Shown here piece after piece: positions 24,304 through 38,887 of a stretch of 64,000 bases of DNA. The number at the start of each line of letters is the position of its first letter. The first letter of the stretch is position 1. A program made the position numbers and the translations under genes. The DNA is from Hyperoodon ampullatus. Lineage: Eukaryota; Chordata; Mammalia; Artiodactyla; Ziphiidae. Under the pieces are notes generated by a model, which saw only the letters and a list, made by a program, of their open reading frames with translations, was not told the origin of the DNA and did no database searches. The stretch lies in NCBI GenBank assembly GCA_949752795.1, contig CATKHW010000561.1, forward strand, positions 186,001 through 250,000, written 5' to 3'.

Positions 24304-25923
24304 AACTAAGCCTTAGGCCAGCAACAATGGAGAGGACCTGACCCTTAGAAACTTACAAGTAAGCTGGAATCTTCAAAAGTTCAAATCTTTATAAGTAAAA
24401 AGATTTATTAAAATGAATAACCAAGTGTTTTAATTGACATCAGATGATCCAAACAACAAACCCTGAGAACATAGAAAAAATATAAATAAAGATATGAGCA
24501 GAACTTAATACAACAGAAAACGTATAAAATTGAGGTGATTTAGTAAGTCCAAAGAATATTCTTTGAAAAGATTTAAAAGACACACTTTGATTAAGGAAAA
24601 CATAAACATATGTAAAGAATATACAGAAAGAATCAGGACAATGTTATAGCAGAGAATATATGAAATGCCAGTAAATTTGAACATTTCTGTAAAGGGGACC
24701 ATTTCCTAGCTCCTAAAGTTGACCAAAACTGACACAAGAGGAAATCATTGAAGGTCATCATGTCTGCCCTTGGCATTCTTGGAACGCCCTGGCCTCAGAA
24801 TGCAGCATCGGTAGTCCATGGTAACCTGCGGAGAGGGGGTGGGGCTGAAGGAGGTTGGAACACTGCCCTCACTGAGGGAGTGGGTGTGGCCATCTCTGCT
24901 GTGACTGAACAAAGGGCAGGGGAGCAGGGGGCCCAGGGCAGGGCCCTCAGAGCCCGGCAGGACCAGGGGAGTGTCACAAGCATTTGGCCCAGGCCAAAGG
25001 GCGCCTTCTTTGTCTGCACAGCTTCCCAAACACTCACATTTCCACTCAGGCCGCCCTCTTTGTTGAAGTGTGTGTGGAACGTGTCCTCGCAGTACACCTC
25101 GCTGCACAGCTAACCATAGGACTGGGCATCGTACCTTCCTGCCAGGTGACCGAAGTTCGCAGGCAGATGGGTCACTGGGACCAACGCGGAGAGGCTCCTG
25201 CCCTGACCACAGGTCGACCACAGCCGCTGCCCCAGATCGGGGGTTGCAAAGCAGCCCTGTCTGAATCCCCTGCCTCTAGAGGGAGTATTGGACCAACACT
25301 TCTAAAAAATGGGGTCCTTGCGGGCAACTCATCGGAGGGACACAAAAAAATCTTTGCCGACTTTCTCCTGAAGCTTACGAGCGTTCACACTTAAGCCTTT
25401 TACAATGTCAGCTGTTTAGCTAAACATGAGCTCATGATCTAAATTTACACAATAATGAAGAAATCAGCTACAAGGGGAGACAATCAGCAAAAACAATCCA
25501 TATGAGAATTAGTTTCCCAAGGCCACCCATCAGATGTTGGAATAATCAGGTGCAAGGCAGAATATATACATAAAACTGGAACTGGAACAAGGAACAAGGA
25601 TGTTTTCAAAGACTGGTAGGATCTCTAAAACATTTGTAAAGTACATGTCATTGATAAAGCTAAATACTCAAAGGTTGTGTAATACAACAGATTAATCATT
25701 GAGAAGAGTGAAATTATGCTGTTTTGAAAACTATGGCAGGTCAGATTTTCTGCCTAATGATATAAGAAGATTTCTCTCAAAAATACACATTATTTCAAAG
25801 ACTTATTGGCTGTGAAATAAGTGAAGGGTATTTCAAATGGCTTGTCTGCAAAGAAAGGTGAGATGTAGGGAATCACAGAAAGTCGAGGGGAAAATATGTC
25901 AATATATACATTGCTATATGGTG
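24304..25923. repeat. Unit 16 (type E, 1,620 bp)
   Basis: ctcatgatc, acaatccatatg, as in unit 5. Confidence 0.95.
24769..25200 (-). pseudogene. THOP1-like fragment, copy 16
   Basis: Majority state. Confidence 0.82.
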
Positions 25924-27544
25924 AACTAAGCCTTAGGCCAGCAACAATGGAGAGGACCTGACCCTTAGAAACTTACAAGTAAGCTGGAATCTTCAAAAGT
26001 TCAAATCTTTATAAGTAAAAAGATTTATTAAAATGAATAACCAAGTGTTTTAATTGACATCAGATGATCCAAACAACAAACCCTGAGAACATAGAAAAAA
26101 TATAAATAAAGATATGAGCAGAACTTAATACAACAGAAAACGTATAAAATTGAGGTGATTTAGTAAGTCCAAAGAATATTCTTTGAAAAGATTTAAAAGA
26201 CACACTTTGATTAAGGAAAACATAAACATATGTAAAGAATATACAGAAAGAATCAGGACAATGTTATAGCAGAGAATATATGAAATGCCAGTAAATTTGA
26301 ACATTTCTGAAAAAGGGGACCATTTCCTAGCTCCTAAAGTTGACCAAAACTGACACAAGAGCAAATCATTGAAGGTCATCATGTCTGCCCTTGGCATTCT
26401 TGGAACGCCCTGGCCTCAGAATGCAGCATCGGTAGTCCATGGTAACCTGCGGAGAGGGGGCGGGGCTGAAGGAGGTTGGAACACTGCCCTCACTGAGGGA
26501 GTGGGTGTGGCCATCTCTGCTGTGACTGAACAAAGGGCAGGGGAGCAGGGGGCCCAGGGCAGGGCCCTCAGAGCCCGGCAGGACCAGGGGAGTGTCACAA
26601 GCATTTGGCCCAGGCCAAAGGGCGCCTTCTTTGTCTGCACAGCTTCCCAAACACTCACATTTCCACTCAGGCCGCCCTCTTTGTTGAAGTGTGTGTGGAA
26701 CGTGTCCTCGCAGTACACCTCGCTGCACAGCTAACCATAGGACTGGGCATCGTACCTTCCTGCCAGGTGACCGAAGTTCGCAGGCAGATGGGTCACTGGG
26801 ACCAACGCGGAGAGGCTCCTGCCCTGACCACAGGTCGACCACAGCCGCTGCCCCAGATCGGGGGTTGCAAAGCAGCCCTGTCTGAATCCCCTGCCTCTAG
26901 AGGGAGTATTGGACCAACACTTCTAAAAAATGGGGTCCTTGCGGGCAACTCATCGGAGGGACACAAAAAAATCTTTGCCGACTTTCTCCTGAAGCTTACG
27001 AGCGTTCACACTTAAGCCTTTTACAATGTCAGCTGTTTAGCTAAACATGAGCTCAAGATCTAAATTTACACAATAATGAAGAAATCAGCTACAAGGGGAG
27101 ACAATCAGCAAAAACAATCAATATGAGAATTAGTTTCCCAAGGCCACCCATCAGATGTTGGAATAATCAGGTGCAAGGCAGAATATATACATAAAACTGG
27201 AACTGGAACAAGGAACAAGGATGTTTTCAAAGACTGGTAGGATCTCTAAAACATTTGTAAAGTACATGTCATTGATAAAGCTAAATACTCAAAGGTTGTG
27301 TAATACAACAGATTAATCATTGAGAAGAGTGAAATTATGCTGTTTTGAAAACTATGGCAGGTCAGATTTTCTGCCTAATGATATAAGAAGATTTCTCTCA
27401 AAAATACACATTATTTCAAAGACTTATTGGCTGTGAAATAAGTGAAGGGTATTTCAAATGGCTTGTCTGCAAAGAAAGGTGAGATGTAGGGAATCACAGA
27501 AAGTCGAGGGGAAAATATGTCAATATATACATTGCTATATGGTG
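25924..27544. repeat. Unit 17 (type A, 1,621 bp)
   Basis: Extra base, gagcaaatc, ctcaagatct, gaaataagtg, as in unit 6. Confidence 0.95.
26390..26821 (-). pseudogene. THOP1-like fragment, copy 17
   Basis: Type A state with gggggcgggg. Confidence 0.82.
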
Positions 27545-29164
27545 AACTAAGCCTTAGGCCAGCAACAATGGAGAGGACCTGACCCTTAGAAACTTACAAG
27601 TAAGCTGGAATCTTCAAAAGTTCAAATCTTTATAAGTAAAAAGATTTATTAAAATGAATAACCAAGTGTTTTAATTGACATCAGATGATCCAAACAACAA
27701 ACCCTGAGAACATAGAAAAAATATAAATAAAGATATGAGCAGAACTTAATACAACAGAAAACGTATAAAATTGAGGTGATTTAGTAAGTCCAAAGAATAT
27801 TCTTTGAAAAGATTTAAAAGACACACTTTGATTAAGGAAAACATAAACATATGTAAAGAATATACAGAAAGAATCAGGACAATGTTATAGCAGAGAATAT
27901 ATGAAATGCCAGTAAATTTGAACATTTCTGTAAAGGGGACCATTTCCTAGCTCCTAAAGTTGACCAAAACTGACACAAGAGGAAATCATTGAAGGTCATC
28001 ATGTCTGCCCTTGGCATTCTTGGAACGCCCTGGCCTCAGAATGCAGCATCGGTAGTCCATGGTAACCTGCGGAGAGGGGGTGGGGCTGAAGGAGGTTGGA
28101 ACACTGCCCTCACTGAGGGAGTGGGTGTGGCCATCTCTGCTGTGACTGAACAAAGGGCAGGGGAGCAGGGGGCCCAGGGCAGGGCCCTCAGAGCCCGGCA
28201 GGACCAGGGGAGTGTCACAAGCATTTGGCCCAGGCCAAAGGGCGCCTTCTTTGTCTGCACAGCTTCCCAAACACTCACATTTCCACTCAGGCCGCCCTCT
28301 TTGTTGAAGTGTGTGTGGAACGTGTCCTCGCAGTACACCTCGCTGCACAGCTAACCATAGGACTGGGCATCGTACCTTCCTGCCAGGTGACCGAAGTTCG
28401 CAGGCAGATGGGTCACTGGGACCAACGCGGAGAGGCTCCTGCCCTGACCACAGGTCGACCACAGCCGCTGCCCCAGATCGGGGGTTGCAAAGCAGCCCTG
28501 TCTGAATCCCCTGCCTCTAGAGGGAGTATTGGACCAACACTTCTAAAAAATGGGGTCCTTGCGGGCAACTCATCGGAGGGACACAAAAAAATCTTTGCCG
28601 ACTTTCTCCTGAAGCTTACGAGCGTTCACACTTAAGCCTTTTACAATGTCAGCTGTTTAGCTAAACATGAGCTCATGATCTAAATTTACACAATAATGAA
28701 GAAATCAGCTACAAGGGGAGACAATCAGCAAAAACAATCCATATGAGAATTAGTTTCCCAAGGCCACCCATCAGATGTTGGAATAATCAGGTGCAAGGCA
28801 GAATATATACATAAAACTGGAACTGGAACAAGGAACAAGGATGTTTTCAAAGACTGGTAGGATCTCTAAAACATTTGTAAAGTACATGTCATTGATAAAG
28901 CTAAATACTCAAAGGTTGTGTAATACAACAGATTAATCATTGAGAAGAGTGAAATTATGCTGTTTTGAAAACTATGGCAGGTCAGATTTTCTGCCTAATG
29001 ATATAAGAAGATTTCTCTCAAAAATACACATTATTTCAAAGACTTATTGGCTGTGAAATAAGTGAAGGGTATTTCAAATGGCTTGTCTGCAAAGAAAGGT
29101 GAGATGTAGGGAATCACAGAAAGTCGAGGGGAAAATATGTCAATATATACATTGCTATATGGTG
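27545..29164. repeat. Unit 18 (type E, 1,620 bp)
   Basis: ctcatgatc, acaatccatatg; with unit 19 it repeats the E-A pair of units 16-17. Confidence 0.95.
28010..28441 (-). pseudogene. THOP1-like fragment, copy 18
   Basis: Majority state. Confidence 0.82.
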
Positions 29165-30785
29165 AACTAAGCCTTAGGCCAGCAACAATGGAGAGGACCT
29201 GACCCTTAGAAACTTACAAGTAAGCTGGAATCTTCAAAAGTTCAAATCTTTATAAGTAAAAAGATTTATTAAAATGAATAACCAAGTGTTTTAATTGACA
29301 TCAGATGATCCAAACAACAAACCCTGAGAACATAGAAAAAATATAAATAAAGATATGAGCAGAACTTAATACAACAGAAAACGTATAAAATTGAGGTGAT
29401 TTAGTAAGTCCAAAGAATATTCTTTGAAAAGATTTAAAAGACACACTTTGATTAAGGAAAACATAAACATATGTAAAGAATATACAGAAAGAATCAGGAC
29501 AATGTTATAGCAGAGAATATATGAAATGCCAGTAAATTTGAACATTTCTGAAAAAGGGGACCATTTCCTAGCTCCTAAAGTTGACCAAAACTGACACAAG
29601 AGCAAATCATTGAAGGTCATCATGTCTGCCCTTGGCATTCTTGGAACGCCCTGGCCTCAGAATGCAGCATCGGTAGTCCATGGTAACCTGCGGAGAGGGG
29701 GCGGGGCTGAAGGAGGTTGGAACACTGCCCTCACTGAGGGAGTGGGTGTGGCCATCTCTGCTGTGACTGAACAAAGGGCAGGGGAGCAGGGGGCCCAGGG
29801 CAGGGCCCTCAGAGCCCGGCAGGACCAGGGGAGTGTCACAAGCATTTGGCCCAGGCCAAAGGGCGCCTTCTTTGTCTGCACAGCTTCCCAAACACTCACA
29901 TTTCCACTCAGGCCGCCCTCTTTGTTGAAGTGTGTGTGGAACGTGTCCTCGCAGTACACCTCGCTGCACAGCTAACCATAGGACTGGGCATCGTACCTTC
30001 CTGCCAGGTGACCGAAGTTCGCAGGCAGATGGGTCACTGGGACCAACGCGGAGAGGCTCCTGCCCTGACCACAGGTCGACCACAGCCGCTGCCCCAGATC
30101 GGGGGTTGCAAAGCAGCCCTGTCTGAATCCCCTGCCTCTAGAGGGAGTATTGGACCAACACTTCTAAAAAATGGGGTCCTTGCGGGCAACTCATCGGAGG
30201 GACACAAAAAAATCTTTGCCGACTTTCTCCTGAAGCTTACGAGCGTTCACACTTAAGCCTTTTACAATGTCAGCTGTTTAGCTAAACATGAGCTCAAGAT
30301 CTAAATTTACACAATAATGAAGAAATCAGCTACAAGGGGAGACAATCAGCAAAAACAATCAATATGAGAATTAGTTTCCCAAGGCCACCCATCAGATGTT
30401 GGAATAATCAGGTGCAAGGCAGAATATATACATAAAACTGGAACTGGAACAAGGAACAAGGATGTTTTCAAAGACTGGTAGGATCTCTAAAACATTTGTA
30501 AAGTACATGTCATTGATAAAGCTAAATACTCAAAGGTTGTGTAATACAACAGATTAATCATTGAGAAGAGTGAAATTATGCTGTTTTGAAAACTATGGCA
30601 GGTCAGATTTTCTGCCTAATGATATAAGAAGATTTCTCTCAAAAATACACATTATTTCAAAGACTTATTGGCTGTGAAATAAGTGAAGGGTATTTCAAAT
30701 GGCTTGTCTGCAAAGAAAGGTGAGATGTAGGGAATCACAGAAAGTCGAGGGGAAAATATGTCAATATATACATTGCTATATGGTG
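29165..30785. repeat. Unit 19 (type A, 1,621 bp)
   Basis: Extra base, gagcaaatc, ctcaagatct. After this unit ctcaagatct disappears from the array except in unit 33. Confidence 0.95.
29631..30062 (-). pseudogene. THOP1-like fragment, copy 19
   Basis: Type A state. Confidence 0.82.
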
Positions 30786-32405
30786 AACTAAGCCTTAGGC
30801 CAGCAACAATGGAGAGGACCTGACCCTTAGAAACTTACAAGTAAGCTGGAATCTTCAAAAGTTCAAATCTTTATAAGTAAAAAGATTTATTAAAATGAAT
30901 AACCAAGTGTTTTAATTGACATCAGATGATCCAAACAACAAACCCTGAGAACATAGAAAAAATATAAATAAAGATATGAGCAGAACTTAATACAACAGAA
31001 AACGTATAAAATTGAGGTGATTTAGTAAGTCCAAAGAATATTCTTTGAAAAGATTTAAAAGACACACTTTGATTAAGGAAAACATAAACATATGTAAAGA
31101 ATATACAGAAAGAATCAGGACAATGTTATAGCAGAGAATATATGAAATGCCAGTCAATTTGAACATTTCTGTAAAGGGGACCATTTCCTAGCTCCTAAAG
31201 TTGACCAAAACTGACACAAGAGGAAATCATTGAAGGTCATCATGTCTGCCCTTGGCATTCTTGGAACGCCCTGGCCTCAGAATGCAGCATCGGTAGTCCA
31301 TGGTAACCTGCGGAGAGGGGGTGGGGCTGAAGGAGGTTGGAACACTGCCCTCACTGAGGGAGTGGGTGTGGCCATCTCTGCTGTGACTGAACAAAGGGCA
31401 GGGGAGCAGGGGGCCCAGGGCAGGGCCCTCAGAGCCCGGCAGGACCAGGGGAGTGTCACAAGCATTTGGCCCAGGCCAAAGGGCGCCTTCTTTGTCTGCA
31501 CAGCTTCCCAAACACTCACATTTCCACTCAGGCCGCCCTCTTTGTTGAAGTGTGTGTGGAACGTGTCCTCGCAGTACACCTCGCTGCACAGCTAACCATA
31601 GGACTGGGCATCGTACCTTCCTGCCAGGTGACCGAAGTTCGCAGGCAGATGGGTCACTGGGACCAATGCGGAGAGGTTCCTGCCCTGACCACAGGTCGAC
31701 CACAGCCGCTGCCCCAGATCGGGGGTTGCAAAGCAGCCCTGTCTGAATCCCCTGCCTCTAGAGGGAGTATTGGACCAACACTTCTAAAAAATGGGGTCCT
31801 TGCGGGCAACTCATCGGAGGGACACAAAAAAATCTTTGCCGACTTTCTCCTGAAGCTTACGAGCGTTCACACTTAAGCCTTTTACAATGTCAGCTGTTTA
31901 GCTAAACATGAGCTCATGATCTAAATTTACACAATAATGAAGAAATCAGCTACAAGGGGAGACAATCAGCAAAAACAATCAATATGAGAATTAGTTTCCC
32001 AAGGCCACCCATCAGATGTTGGAATAATCAGGTGCAAGGCAGAATATATACATAAAACTGGAACTGGAACAAGGAACAAGGATGTTTTCAAAGACTGGTA
32101 GGATCTCTAAAACATTTGTAAAGTACATGTCATTGATAAAGCTAAATACTCAAAGGTTGTGTAATACAACAGATTAATCATTGAGAAGAGTGAAATTATG
32201 CTGTTTTGAAAACTATGGCAGGTCAGATTTTCTGCCTAATGATATAAGAAGATTTCTCTCAAAAATACACATTATTTCAAAGACTTATTGGCTGTGAAAT
32301 AAGTGAAGGGTATTTCAAATGGCTTGTCTGCAAAGAAAGGTGAGATGTAGGGAATCACAGAAAGTCGAGGGGAAAATATGTCAATATATACATTGCTATA
32401 TGGTG
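30786..32405. repeat. Unit 20 (type B, 1,620 bp)
   Basis: Private cagtcaatttg in the AT-rich head; ctcatgatc. Confidence 0.95.
31251..31682 (-). pseudogene. THOP1-like fragment, copy 20
   Basis: Type B state. Confidence 0.82.
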
Positions 32406-34025
32406 AACTAAGCCTTAGGCCAGCAACAATGGAGAGGACCTGACCCTTAGAAACTTACAAGTAAGCTGGAATCTTCAAAAGTTCAAATCTTTCTAAGTAA
32501 AAAGATTTATTAAAATGAATAACCAAGTGTTTTAATTGACATCAGATGATCAAAACAACAAACCCTGAGAACATAGAAAAAATATAAATAAAGATATGAG
32601 CAGAACTTAATACAACAGAAAACGTATAAAATTGAGGTGATTTAGTAAGTCCAAAGAATATTCTTTGAAAAGATTTAAAAGACACACTTTGATTAAGGAA
32701 AACATAAACATATGTAAAGAATATACAGAAAGAATCAGGACAATGTTATAGCAGAGAATATATGAAATGCCAGTAAATTTGAACATTTCTGTAAAGGGGA
32801 CCATTTCTTAGCTCCTAAAGTTGACCAAAACTGACACAAGAGGAAATCATTGAAGGTCATCATGTCTGCCCTTGGCATACTTGGAACGCCCTGGCCTCAG
32901 AATGCAGCATCGGTAGTCCATGGTAACCTGCGAAGAGGGGGCGGGGCTGAAGCAGGTTGGAACACTGCCCTCACTGAGGGAGTGGGTGTGGCCATCTCTG
33001 CTGTGACTGAACAAAGGGCAGGGGAGCAGGGGGCCCAGAGCAGGGCCCTCAGAGCCCGGCAGGACCAGGGGAGTGTCACAAGCATTTGGCCCAGGCCAAA
33101 GGGCGCCTTCTTTGTCTGCACAGCTTCCCAAACACTCACATTTCCACTCAGGCCGCCCTCTTTGTTGAAGTGTGTGTGGAACGTGTCCTCGCAGTACACC
33201 TCGCTGCACAGCTAACCATAGGACTGGGCATCGTACCTTCCTGCCAGGTGACCGAAGTTCGCAGGCAGATGGGTCACTGGGACCAACGCGGAGAGGCTCC
33301 TGCCCTGACCACAGGTCGACCACAGCCGCTGCCCCAGATCGGGGGTTGCAAAGCAGCCCTGTCTGAATCCCCTGCCTCTAGAGGGAGTATTGGACCAACA
33401 CTTCTAAAAAATGGGGTCCTTGCGGGCAACTCATCGGAGGGACACAAAAAAATCTTTGCCGACTTTCTCCTGAAGCTTACGAGCGTTCACACTTAAGCCT
33501 TTTACAATGTCAGCTGTTTAGCTAAACATGAGCTCATGATCTAAATTTACACAATAATGAAGAAATCAGCTACAAGGGGAGACAATCAGCAAAAACAATC
33601 AATATGAGAATTAGTTTCCCAAGGCCACCCATCAGATGTTGGAATAATCAGGTGCAAGGCAGAATATATACATAAAACTGGAACTGGAACAAGGAACAAG
33701 GATGTTTTCAAAGACTGGTAGGATCTCTAAAACATTTGTAAAGTACATGTCATTGATAAAGCTAAATACTCAAAGGTTGTGTAATACAACAGATTAATCA
33801 TTGAGAAGAGTGAAATTATGCTGTTTTGAAAACTATGGCAGGTCAGATTTTCTGGCTAATGATATAAGAAGATTTCTCTCAAAAATACACATTATTTCAA
33901 AGACTTATTGGCTGTGAAATAAGTGAAGGGTATTTCAAATGGCTTGTCTGCAAAGAAAGGTGAGATGTAGGGAATCACAGAAAGTCGAGGGGAAAATATG
34001 TCAATATATACATTGCTATATGGTG
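32406..34025. repeat. Unit 21 (type C, 1,620 bp)
   Basis: gatgatcaaaac, catttcttagc, tctttctaag (shared with units 32 and 33) and the first tctggctaat. Confidence 0.95.
32871..33302 (-). pseudogene. THOP1-like fragment, copy 21
   Basis: Type C state, without the private change of copy 11. Confidence 0.82.
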
Positions 34026-35646
34026 AACTAAGCCTTAGGCCAGCAACAATGGAGAGGACCTGACCCTTAGAAACTTACAAGTAAGCTGGAATCTTCAAAA
34101 GTTCAAATCTTTATAAGTAAAAAGATTTATTAAAATGAATAACCAAGTGTTTTAATTGACATCAGATGATCCAAACAACAAACCCTGAGAACATAGAAAA
34201 AATATAAATAAAGATATGAGCAGAACTTAATACAACAGAAAACGTATAAAATTGAGGTGATTTAGTAAGTCCAAAGAATATTCTTTGAAGAGATTTAAAA
34301 GACACACTTTGATTAAGGAAAACATAAACATATGTAAAGAATATACAGAAAGAATCAGGACAATGTTATAGCAGAGAATATATGAAATGCCAGTAAATTT
34401 GAACATTTCTGAAAAAGGGGACCATTTCCTAGCTCCTAAAGTTGACCAAAACTGACACAAGAGGAAATCATTGAAGGTCATCATGTCTGCCCTTGGCATT
34501 CTTGGAACGCCCTGGCCTCAGAATGCAGCATCGGTAGTCCATGGTAACCTGCGGAGAGGGGGTGGGGCTGAAGGAGGTTGGAACACTGCCCTCACTGAGG
34601 GAGTGGGTGTGGCCATCTCTGCTGTGACTGAACAAAGGGCAGGGGAGCAGGGGGCCCAGGGCAGGGCCCTCAGAGCCCGGCAGGACCAGGGGAGTGTCAC
34701 AAGCATTTGGCCCAGGCCAAAGGGCGCCTTCTTTGTCTGCACAGCTTCCCAAACACTCACATTTCCACTCAGGCCGCCCTCTTTGTTGAAGTGTGTGTGG
34801 AACGTGTCCTCGCAGTACACCTCGCTGCACAGCTAACCATAGGACTGGGCATCGTACCTTCCTGCCAGGTGACCGAAGTTCGCAGGCAGATGGGTCACTG
34901 GGACCAATGCGGAGAGGCTCCTGCCCTGACCACAGGTCGACCACAGCCGCTGCCCCAGATCGGGGGTTGCAAAGCAGCCCTGTCTGAATCCCCTGCCTCT
35001 AGAGGGAGTATTGGACCAACACTTCTAAAAAATGCGGTCCTTGCGGGCAACTCATCGGAGGGACACAAAAAAATCTTTGCCGACTTTCTCCTGAAGCTTA
35101 CGAGCGTTCACACTTAAGCCTTTTACAATGTCAGCTGTTTAGCTAAACATGAGCTCATGATCTAAATTTACACAATAATGAAGAAATCAGCTACAAGGGG
35201 AGACAATCAGCAAAAACAATCAATATGAGAATTAGTTTCCCAAGGCCACCCATCAGATGTTGGAATAATCAGGTGCAAGGCAGAATATATACATAAAACT
35301 GGAACTGAAACAAGGAACAAGGATGTTTTCAAAGACTGGTAGGATCTCTAAAACATTTGTAAAGTACATGTCATTGATAAAGCTAAATACTCAAAGGTTG
35401 TGTAATACAACAGATTAATCATTGAGAAGAGTGAAATTATGCTGTTTTGAAAACTATGGCAGGTCAGATTTTCTGGCTAATGATATAAGAAGATTTCTCT
35501 CAAAAATACACATTATTTCAAAGACTTATTGGCTGTGAAATAAGTGAAGGGTATTTCAAATGGCTTGTCTGCAAAGAAAGGTGAGATGTAGGGAATCACA
35601 GAAAGTCGAGGGGAAAATATGTCAATATATACATTGCTATATGGTG
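34026..35646. repeat. Unit 22 (A/B mosaic, 1,621 bp)
   Basis: Has the type A extra base but gaggaaatc; tctggctaat; private ttgaagagat, aatgcggtcc and ggaactgaaac. The most diverged of the complete units by eye. Confidence 0.95.
34492..34923 (-). pseudogene. THOP1-like fragment, copy 22
   Basis: Mosaic: caatgcgg as in type B but aggctcctg as in the majority; gggggtgggg. Confidence 0.82.
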
Positions 35647-37267
35647 AACTAAGCCTTAGGCCAGCAACAATGGAGAGGACCTGACCCTTAGAAACTTACA
35701 AGTAAGCTGGAATCTTCAAAAGTTCAAATCTTTATAAGTAAAAAGATTTATTAAAATGAATAACCAAGTGTTTTAATTGACATCAGATGATCCAAACAAC
35801 AAACCCTGAGAACATAGAAAAAATATAAATAAAGATATGAGCAGAACTTAATACAACAGAAAACGTATAAAATTGAGGTGATTTAGTAAGTCCAAAGAAT
35901 ATTCTTTGAAAAGATTTAAAAGACACACTTTGATTAAGGAAAACATAAACATATGTAAAGAATATACAGAAAGAATCAGGACAATGTTATAGCAGAGAAT
36001 ATATGAAATGCCAGTAAATTTGAACATTTCTGAAAAAGGGGACCATTTCCTAGCTCCTAAAGTTGACCAAAACTGACACAAGAGCAAATCATTGAAGGTC
36101 ATCATGTCTGCCCTTGGCATTCTTGGAACGCCCTGGCCTCAGAATGCAGCATCGGTAGTCCATGGTAACCTGCGGAGAGGGGGCGGGGCTGAAGGAGGTT
36201 GGAACACTGCCCTCACTGAGGGAGTGGGTGTGGCCATCTCTGCTGTGACTGAACAAAGGGCAGGGGAGCAGGGGGCCCAGGGCAGGGCCCTCAGAGCCCG
36301 GCAGGACCAGGGGAGTGTCACAAGCATTTGGCCCAGGCCAAAGGGCGCCTTCTTTGTCTGCACAGCTTCCCAAACACTCACATTTCCACTCAGGCCGCCC
36401 TCTTTGTTGAAGTGTGTGTGGAACGTGTCCTCGCAGTACACCTCGCTGCACAGCTAACCATAGGACTGGGCATCGTACCTTCCTGCCAGGTGACCGAAGT
36501 TCGCAGGCAGATGGGTCACTGGGACCAACGCGGAGAGGCTCCTGCCCTGACCACAGGTCGACCACAGCCGCTGCCCCAGATCGGGGGTTGCAAAGCAGCC
36601 CTGTCTGAATCCCCTGCCTCTAGAGGGAGTATTGGACCAACACTTCTAAAAAATGGGGTCCTTGCGGGCAACTCATCGGAGGGACACAAAAAAATCTTTG
36701 CCGACTTTCTCCTGAAGCTTACGAGCGTTCACACTTAAGCCTTTTACAATGTCAGCTGTTTAGCTAAACATGAGCTCATGATCTAAATTTACACAATAAT
36801 GAAGAAATCAGCTACAAGTGGAGACAATCAGCAAAAACAATCAATATGAGAATTAGTTTCCCAAGGCCACCCATCAGATGTTGGAATAATCAGGTGCAAG
36901 GCAGAATATATACATAAAACTGGAACTGGAACAAGGAACAAGGATGTTTTCAAAGACTGGTAGGATCTCTAAAACATTTGTAAAGTACATGTCATTGATA
37001 AAGCTAAATACTCAAAGGTTGTGTAATACAACAGATTAATCATTGAGAAGAGTGAAATTATGCTGTTTTGAAAACTATGGCAGGTCAGATTTTCTGCCTA
37101 ATGATATAAGAAGATTTCTCTCAAAAATACACATTATTTCAAAGACTTATTGGCTGTGAAATAAGTGAAGGGTATTTCAAATGGCTTGTCTGCAAAGAAA
37201 GGTGAGATGTAGGGAATCACAGAAAGTCGAGGGGAAAATATGTCAATATATACATTGCTATATGGTG
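35647..37267. repeat. Unit 23 (type A, 1,621 bp)
   Basis: Extra base, gagcaaatc, ctcatgatc, private caagtggaga. Confidence 0.95.
36113..36544 (-). pseudogene. THOP1-like fragment, copy 23
   Basis: Type A state. Confidence 0.82.
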
Positions 37268-38887
37268 AACTAAGCCTTAGGCCAGCAACAATGGAGAGGA
37301 CCTGACCCTTAGAAACTTACAAGTAAGCTGGAATCTTCAAAAGTTCAAATCTTTATAAGTAAAAAGATTTATTAAAATGAATAACCAAGTGTTTTAATTG
37401 ACATCAGATGATCCAAACAACAAACCCTGAGAACATAGAAAAAATATAAATAAAGATATGAGCAGAACTTAATACAACAGAAAACGTATAAAATTGAGGT
37501 GATTTAGTAAGTCCAAAGAATATTCTTTGAAAAGATTTAAAAGACACACTTTGATTAAGGAAAACATAAACATATGTAAAGAATATACAGAAAGAATCAG
37601 GACAATGTTATAGCAGAGAATATATGAAATGCCAGTAAATTTGAACATTTCTGTAAAGGGGACCATTTCCTAGCTCCTAAAGTTGACCAAAACTGACACA
37701 GGAGGAAATCATTGAAGGTCATCATGTCTGCCCTTGGCATTCTTGGAACGCCCTGGCCTCAGAATGCAGCATCGGTAGTCCATGGTAACCTGCGGAGAGG
37801 GGGTGGGGCTGAAGGAGGTTGGAACACTGCCCTCACTGAGGGAGTGGGTGTGGCCATCTCTGCTGTGACTGAACAAAGGGCAGGGGAGCAGGGGGCCCAG
37901 GGCAGGGCCCTCAGAGCCCGGCAGGACCAGGGGAGTGTCACAAGCATTTGGCCCAGGCCAAAGGGCGCCTTCTTTGTCTGCACAGCTTCCCAAACACTCA
38001 CATTTCCACTCAGGCCGCCCTCTTTGTTGAAGTGTGTGTGGAACGTGTCCTCGCAGTACACCTCGCTGCACAGCTAACCATAGGACTGGGCATCGTACCT
38101 TCCTGCCAGGTGACCGAAGTTCGCAGGCAGATGGGTCACTGGGACCAATGCGGAGAGGTTCCTGCCCTGACCACAGGTCGACCACAGCCGCTGCCCCAGA
38201 TCGGGGGTTGCAAAGCAGCCCTGTCTGAATCCCCTGCCTCTAGAGGGAGTATTGGACCAACACTTCTAAAAAATGGGGTCCTTGCGGGCAACTCATCGGA
38301 GGGACACAAAAAAATCTTTGCCGACTTTCTCCTGAAGCTTACGAGCGTTCACACTTAAGCCTTTTACAATGTCAGCTGTTTAGCTAAACATGAGCTCATG
38401 ATCTAAATTTACACAATAATGAAGAAATCAGCTACAAGGGGAGACAATCAGCAAAAACAATCAATATGAGAATTAGTTTCCCAAGGCCACCCATCAGATG
38501 TTGGAATAATCAGGTGCAAGGCAGAATATATACATAAAGCTGGAACTGGAACAAGGAACAAGGATGTTTTCAAAGACTGGTAGGATCTCTAAAACATTTG
38601 TAAAGTACATGTCATTGATAAAGCTAAATACTCAAAGGTTGTGTAATACAACAGATTAATCATTGAGAAGAGTGAAATTATGCTGTTTTGAAAACTATGG
38701 CAGGTCAGATTTTCTGCCTAATGATATAAGAAGATTTCTCTCAAAAATACACATTATTTCAAAGACTTATTGGCTGTGAAATAAGTGAAGGGTATTTCAA
38801 ATGGCTTGTCTGCAAAGAAAGGTGAGATGTAGGGAATCACAGAAAGTCGAGGGGAAAATATGTCAATATATACATTGCTATATGGTG
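37268..38887. repeat. Unit 24 (type B, 1,620 bp)
   Basis: Private cacaggaggaa and cataaagctgg. Confidence 0.95.
37733..38164 (-). pseudogene. THOP1-like fragment, copy 24
   Basis: Type B state. Confidence 0.82.
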
